Positions 61,167 to 64,000 of a stretch of DNA of 64,000 nucleotides are shown here, in pieces (the first letter of the stretch is position 1; every line of letters begins with the position of its first letter). The stretch lies in assembly GCF_963662255.1 (NCBI RefSeq), contig NC_085049.1, positions 64,961,158 to 65,025,157 of the forward strand, in the 5' to 3' direction. Under the pieces are notes generated by a model, which was not told where the DNA came from, did not search any database, and was given only the letters and a program-made list of their open reading frames with translations. Source of the DNA: Cinclus cinclus. Its lineage: Eukaryota > Chordata > Aves > Passeriformes > Cinclidae. The position numbers were made by a program, and so were the translations under genes.

Positions 61167-63680
61167 AGTGTTTTACTGATTTTACAGCATATTTTTTCTA
61201 CTAAGATTTATGTCCCCACAATTTTTCCATTTTGAGTAAATGAGAAGAGTCTTTGAACCCAAGGCAACAGAAGCCTGCTGGTTTTAAGAGTTTCACTTCC
61301 AGGACTGTTTCCAAATTCATCCAGGTATAGAGGGGGTGTGGTGGTTAGGGACATTACATACTCTATATAATGAAAATATCTGCTCAGTAAGTACTTCATT
61401 TCATGCCAAAAGCCAAAATAAAAATGATGACTTTTTATTCACCACTGCAGAGAAGAAAGCCAAGTTTCTATATTTATCTTCCCAACATGGTGATGTAATT
61501 GAATACATGGTCCTTTACCAATTTTTGTGCCACTATTTCAAAAAGAAACTAAAAATAATGGTTTGGCTTTTGCACAAAAAAAAGGACATATGAAAGGAAG
61601 ATACTTATTGGTTATTTACATTTATTCATTGAATTTGGCAAAATAGAAGTGTGAAATCATGTAAATAAAAAAATTGTATAACTGGTGCATATTTAAGTGG
61701 CCTGCAAGAATTCTAACTGTTAATTATAGTTAAAGCTTATGACAGTTTTTTTTTTCTGAATATGTTTAATTGTCCCCTGGTTACTAAGGGATTTATTTTA
61801 ATTACTTCACTGCAACGCCTCAGGTGCAGACTTTATTCTGTCACTTCAAGTGGACACAAAATTGAAATCAATGGAATGTAGTCTACCCAGTTTAAGAATA
61901 GTTTTGTGTCTAGGTAGTATTTAAAGAGCTCTGCAGTCCTTCTGTTTCCCCAAATAAGTTTGACAAAGCTTAAGACCATGAAAATTAACTTTTGTTGTAT
62001 ATGCAAAATCAAGTGTCATGTTCTAGTGACACATGACCTCTGAAGCTGAATAATGATAATTTTCTGCAAGTCTTGTACTCCCTGATGCCTTTGCCACTTT
62101 TCAAAAAATCATTGTCAACTTAATAACAAGACTGCCTTTAGCAAAAAAAACCCCAACCACCACCCCTCCCCCAAAAAAAACAACAGCAACAAAAATTGAA
62201 TAAAATATTTGCAACCTGATACCTCAATGGAAAATTAGGTATAGCATGATTGTTCAAGAAGTAAGGGATAATGACATAGTCTTCATGAGACATTGCTCTC
62301 ATAGATAATATGTTAAAGGACCTTTAGGATTGCAAGATTAGCAACAGCTAATAAGAGCTGATATTAATTCTGCAGATAGGTTTTATCTTCTTAAACCCAG
62401 GTCAATCATTATTTTAAGACAAGCAATGTAAAGGGTTTGAAAGAAAAATATCTGTAAAGTCCTTATCTGGTTTCTTCACAAAAGAGTCCTGCTGAAGGTT
62501 TACTTTTATGTGCGCAGTACAAGCCCTTTTTATGATATTAGTTCCCAGGTATTCCTTCACAACTGCAAATCACTGCTTTATTTTCTGCTGGTGAATCATG
62601 GTTACACTGGTGTCATTGAAAGAGTTCAGCAAGACATCAGCATTTCTGTGTAAATACCATTAGTCTATGCTTTATTGTATACTATTTTGTAATGTCAATT
62701 TTTCATGTAAGTGCACAGCCTTATTTCTCCAGAGACCATTTTTGAAGATATAAGGCCTTCTAAAGCCCACCAATGTCAACCTCATCATTTGTCTCAGTGG
62801 AACAAGAATTTCACCTGCAATCTCTTCTCTAAGGATCTCAATCCACAAAAGAAAAATATTATTCTAATTTTGGTAATAAAATCAACTTAAAACCAAAGCT
62901 AATTATGGCTCCAACAGATTTGCAACGCATTTGTTCCATGGCATTTTAAAACACGTATGCCTACATATTTACCAAGTAGATACACTTGTGAGGCTCTGGG
63001 GGTTGGTAAATAGTGGGAAAGAGAATGTTAAAGTAAACAAAGAGAAGGTATGAAATGATGATGTAACAAGTGAGCAAGGGTAAGCAGGTGGTGTTATTAC
63101 GGTGTTTGATATCAAAGGACGGATGAAAGGGAGCAAACAGCAAGTTCCCCTGGAAGAGCACCAGGAGGCTGAGATGGATATTGTGAACTAATATTATTCC
63201 ATATGTAGAGAAAGGGAGAAATCCTTGGGTAATGTATCGAAATTTTGTTTCTAAATTATAAGTTTTACTGGAAAAGAAAGAGGATCTTCTGCAGTTCTTC
63301 AGCAGACATACAGTATTAGCCTATAATGAGAACCTCTTTGGCAGTTTTCCCTTACAGCAGCTCTAGATTTCATGTTTAAATATTAAAGCACAAAACAATT
63401 CTATTGACAAGTGGTGAAATTCATCTTCTTTGAATAAACTATCCTGGATTTTTGGATCTAATTTTTCGTAGTCATACAGACCTCCTACTCAGTGGAAAGA
63501 GATTCACAATTGCTGTCAGTGCCCTTTTGGAAGTATTAGTCTCTCTCTAGAGTTTATAAGGAGAGTCTAAATGGCTTACTTAGGCTGACACTTTCACCTG
63601 GCTCAGTTTAGGCAAGGTGAACTGTACTTCTGGAAGATTTGAATTTCAACAAAATTCATTAATATATCCATGAAAAATAT

Positions 63681-63704
63681 TGAGAGAGAGAAAAAGAGAG
63701 AGAG
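63681..63704 (+). repeat. (GA)n microsatellite, interrupted
   Basis: tgagagagagaaaaagagag followed by agagg. Short and interrupted by an A run. Confidence 0.8.
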
Positions 63705-64000
63705 GCTTTTACTCCCCTGATAGTTTGGGTAGAATTTACTGTTTGTGGGAAGAGAATAATAAACACCAAACCAATTCATACCACACATCATCAGGAAATA
63801 ACTTCTTCCTAGGTGGCCTGTGGTTAGATAACTGCTGCCTCACTTCAAGGCTGGAGTAATTAAAGTGAAAATGGGTGCAATGAGATAGTTTCTAGGTCAG
63901 AGAAGACAGAAATTTAGGATACACTTGAAACCATCTTGTCTCTATGAACAGTAGTTTTGACCAAAAAACAAGCAGATATTTTCTGTTAGATAGTGCTAAT

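Larger units (their letters stand above)
60942..64000 (+). other. KERA intron 2 (partial), at least 3.06 kb
   Basis: I searched for the keratocan C-terminal exon (LRYLRLDGNEI-like, ear-repeat cysteines) and did not find it, so the window ends inside this intron. It contains a reverse CR1 fragment at about 61038-61166, A/C-rich low complexity near 62142-62185 and a GA-rich repeat at 63681-63704. Confidence 0.75.

Overview
The window is vertebrate, almost certainly avian, nuclear DNA. It is AT-rich and gene-sparse, with long introns, canonical GT-AG splice sites and several copies of the CR1 LINE family typical of birds and reptiles. It covers part of the small leucine-rich proteoglycan (SLRP) cluster. 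Three genes lie head-to-tail on the + strand: decorin (DCN, 3' part), lumican (LUM, complete) and keratocan (KERA, 5' part). This is the transcriptional order DCN-LUM-KERA known from other vertebrates, in which EPYC comes next.

Layout. Positions 1-3340 are a DCN intron; the signal peptide, propeptide and glycosaminoglycan-attachment exons lie upstream of the window. Six DCN coding exons follow at 3341-3453, 13262-13475, 13664-13777, 14953-15046, 19665-19803 and 20896-21090. A roughly 17.6 kb intergenic interval comes next, holding the two longest CR1 copies (about 26010-26920 and 28335-29110). LUM has a non-coding first exon ending at 38815, a main coding exon at 41816-42712 and a terminal coding exon starting at 48527 with its stop at 48679-48681; the product is 343 residues. 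The LUM-KERA interval (about 48.7-58.4 kb) contains a CR1 copy and a short exon-like island that encodes one leucine-rich-repeat-like segment (50581-50696). KERA has a possible promoter and first exon near 58377-58482 and its main coding exon at 60047-60941. Its last exon lies beyond the window.

All three products are secreted extracellular-matrix proteins that bind collagen fibrils. Decorin is a class I SLRP, made in many connective tissues. Lumican and keratocan are class II keratan sulfate proteoglycans, important for corneal fibril spacing and transparency. LUM and KERA share one gene plan (non-coding exon 1, a coding exon 2 of nearly 0.9 kb, a short exon 3), whereas DCN spreads its repeats over many small exons.

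Most other open frames are chance frames in AT-rich introns, fragments of CR1 reverse transcriptase, or antisense shadows of the exons. I found no rRNA, tRNA, CRISPR array or intact mobile-element gene.
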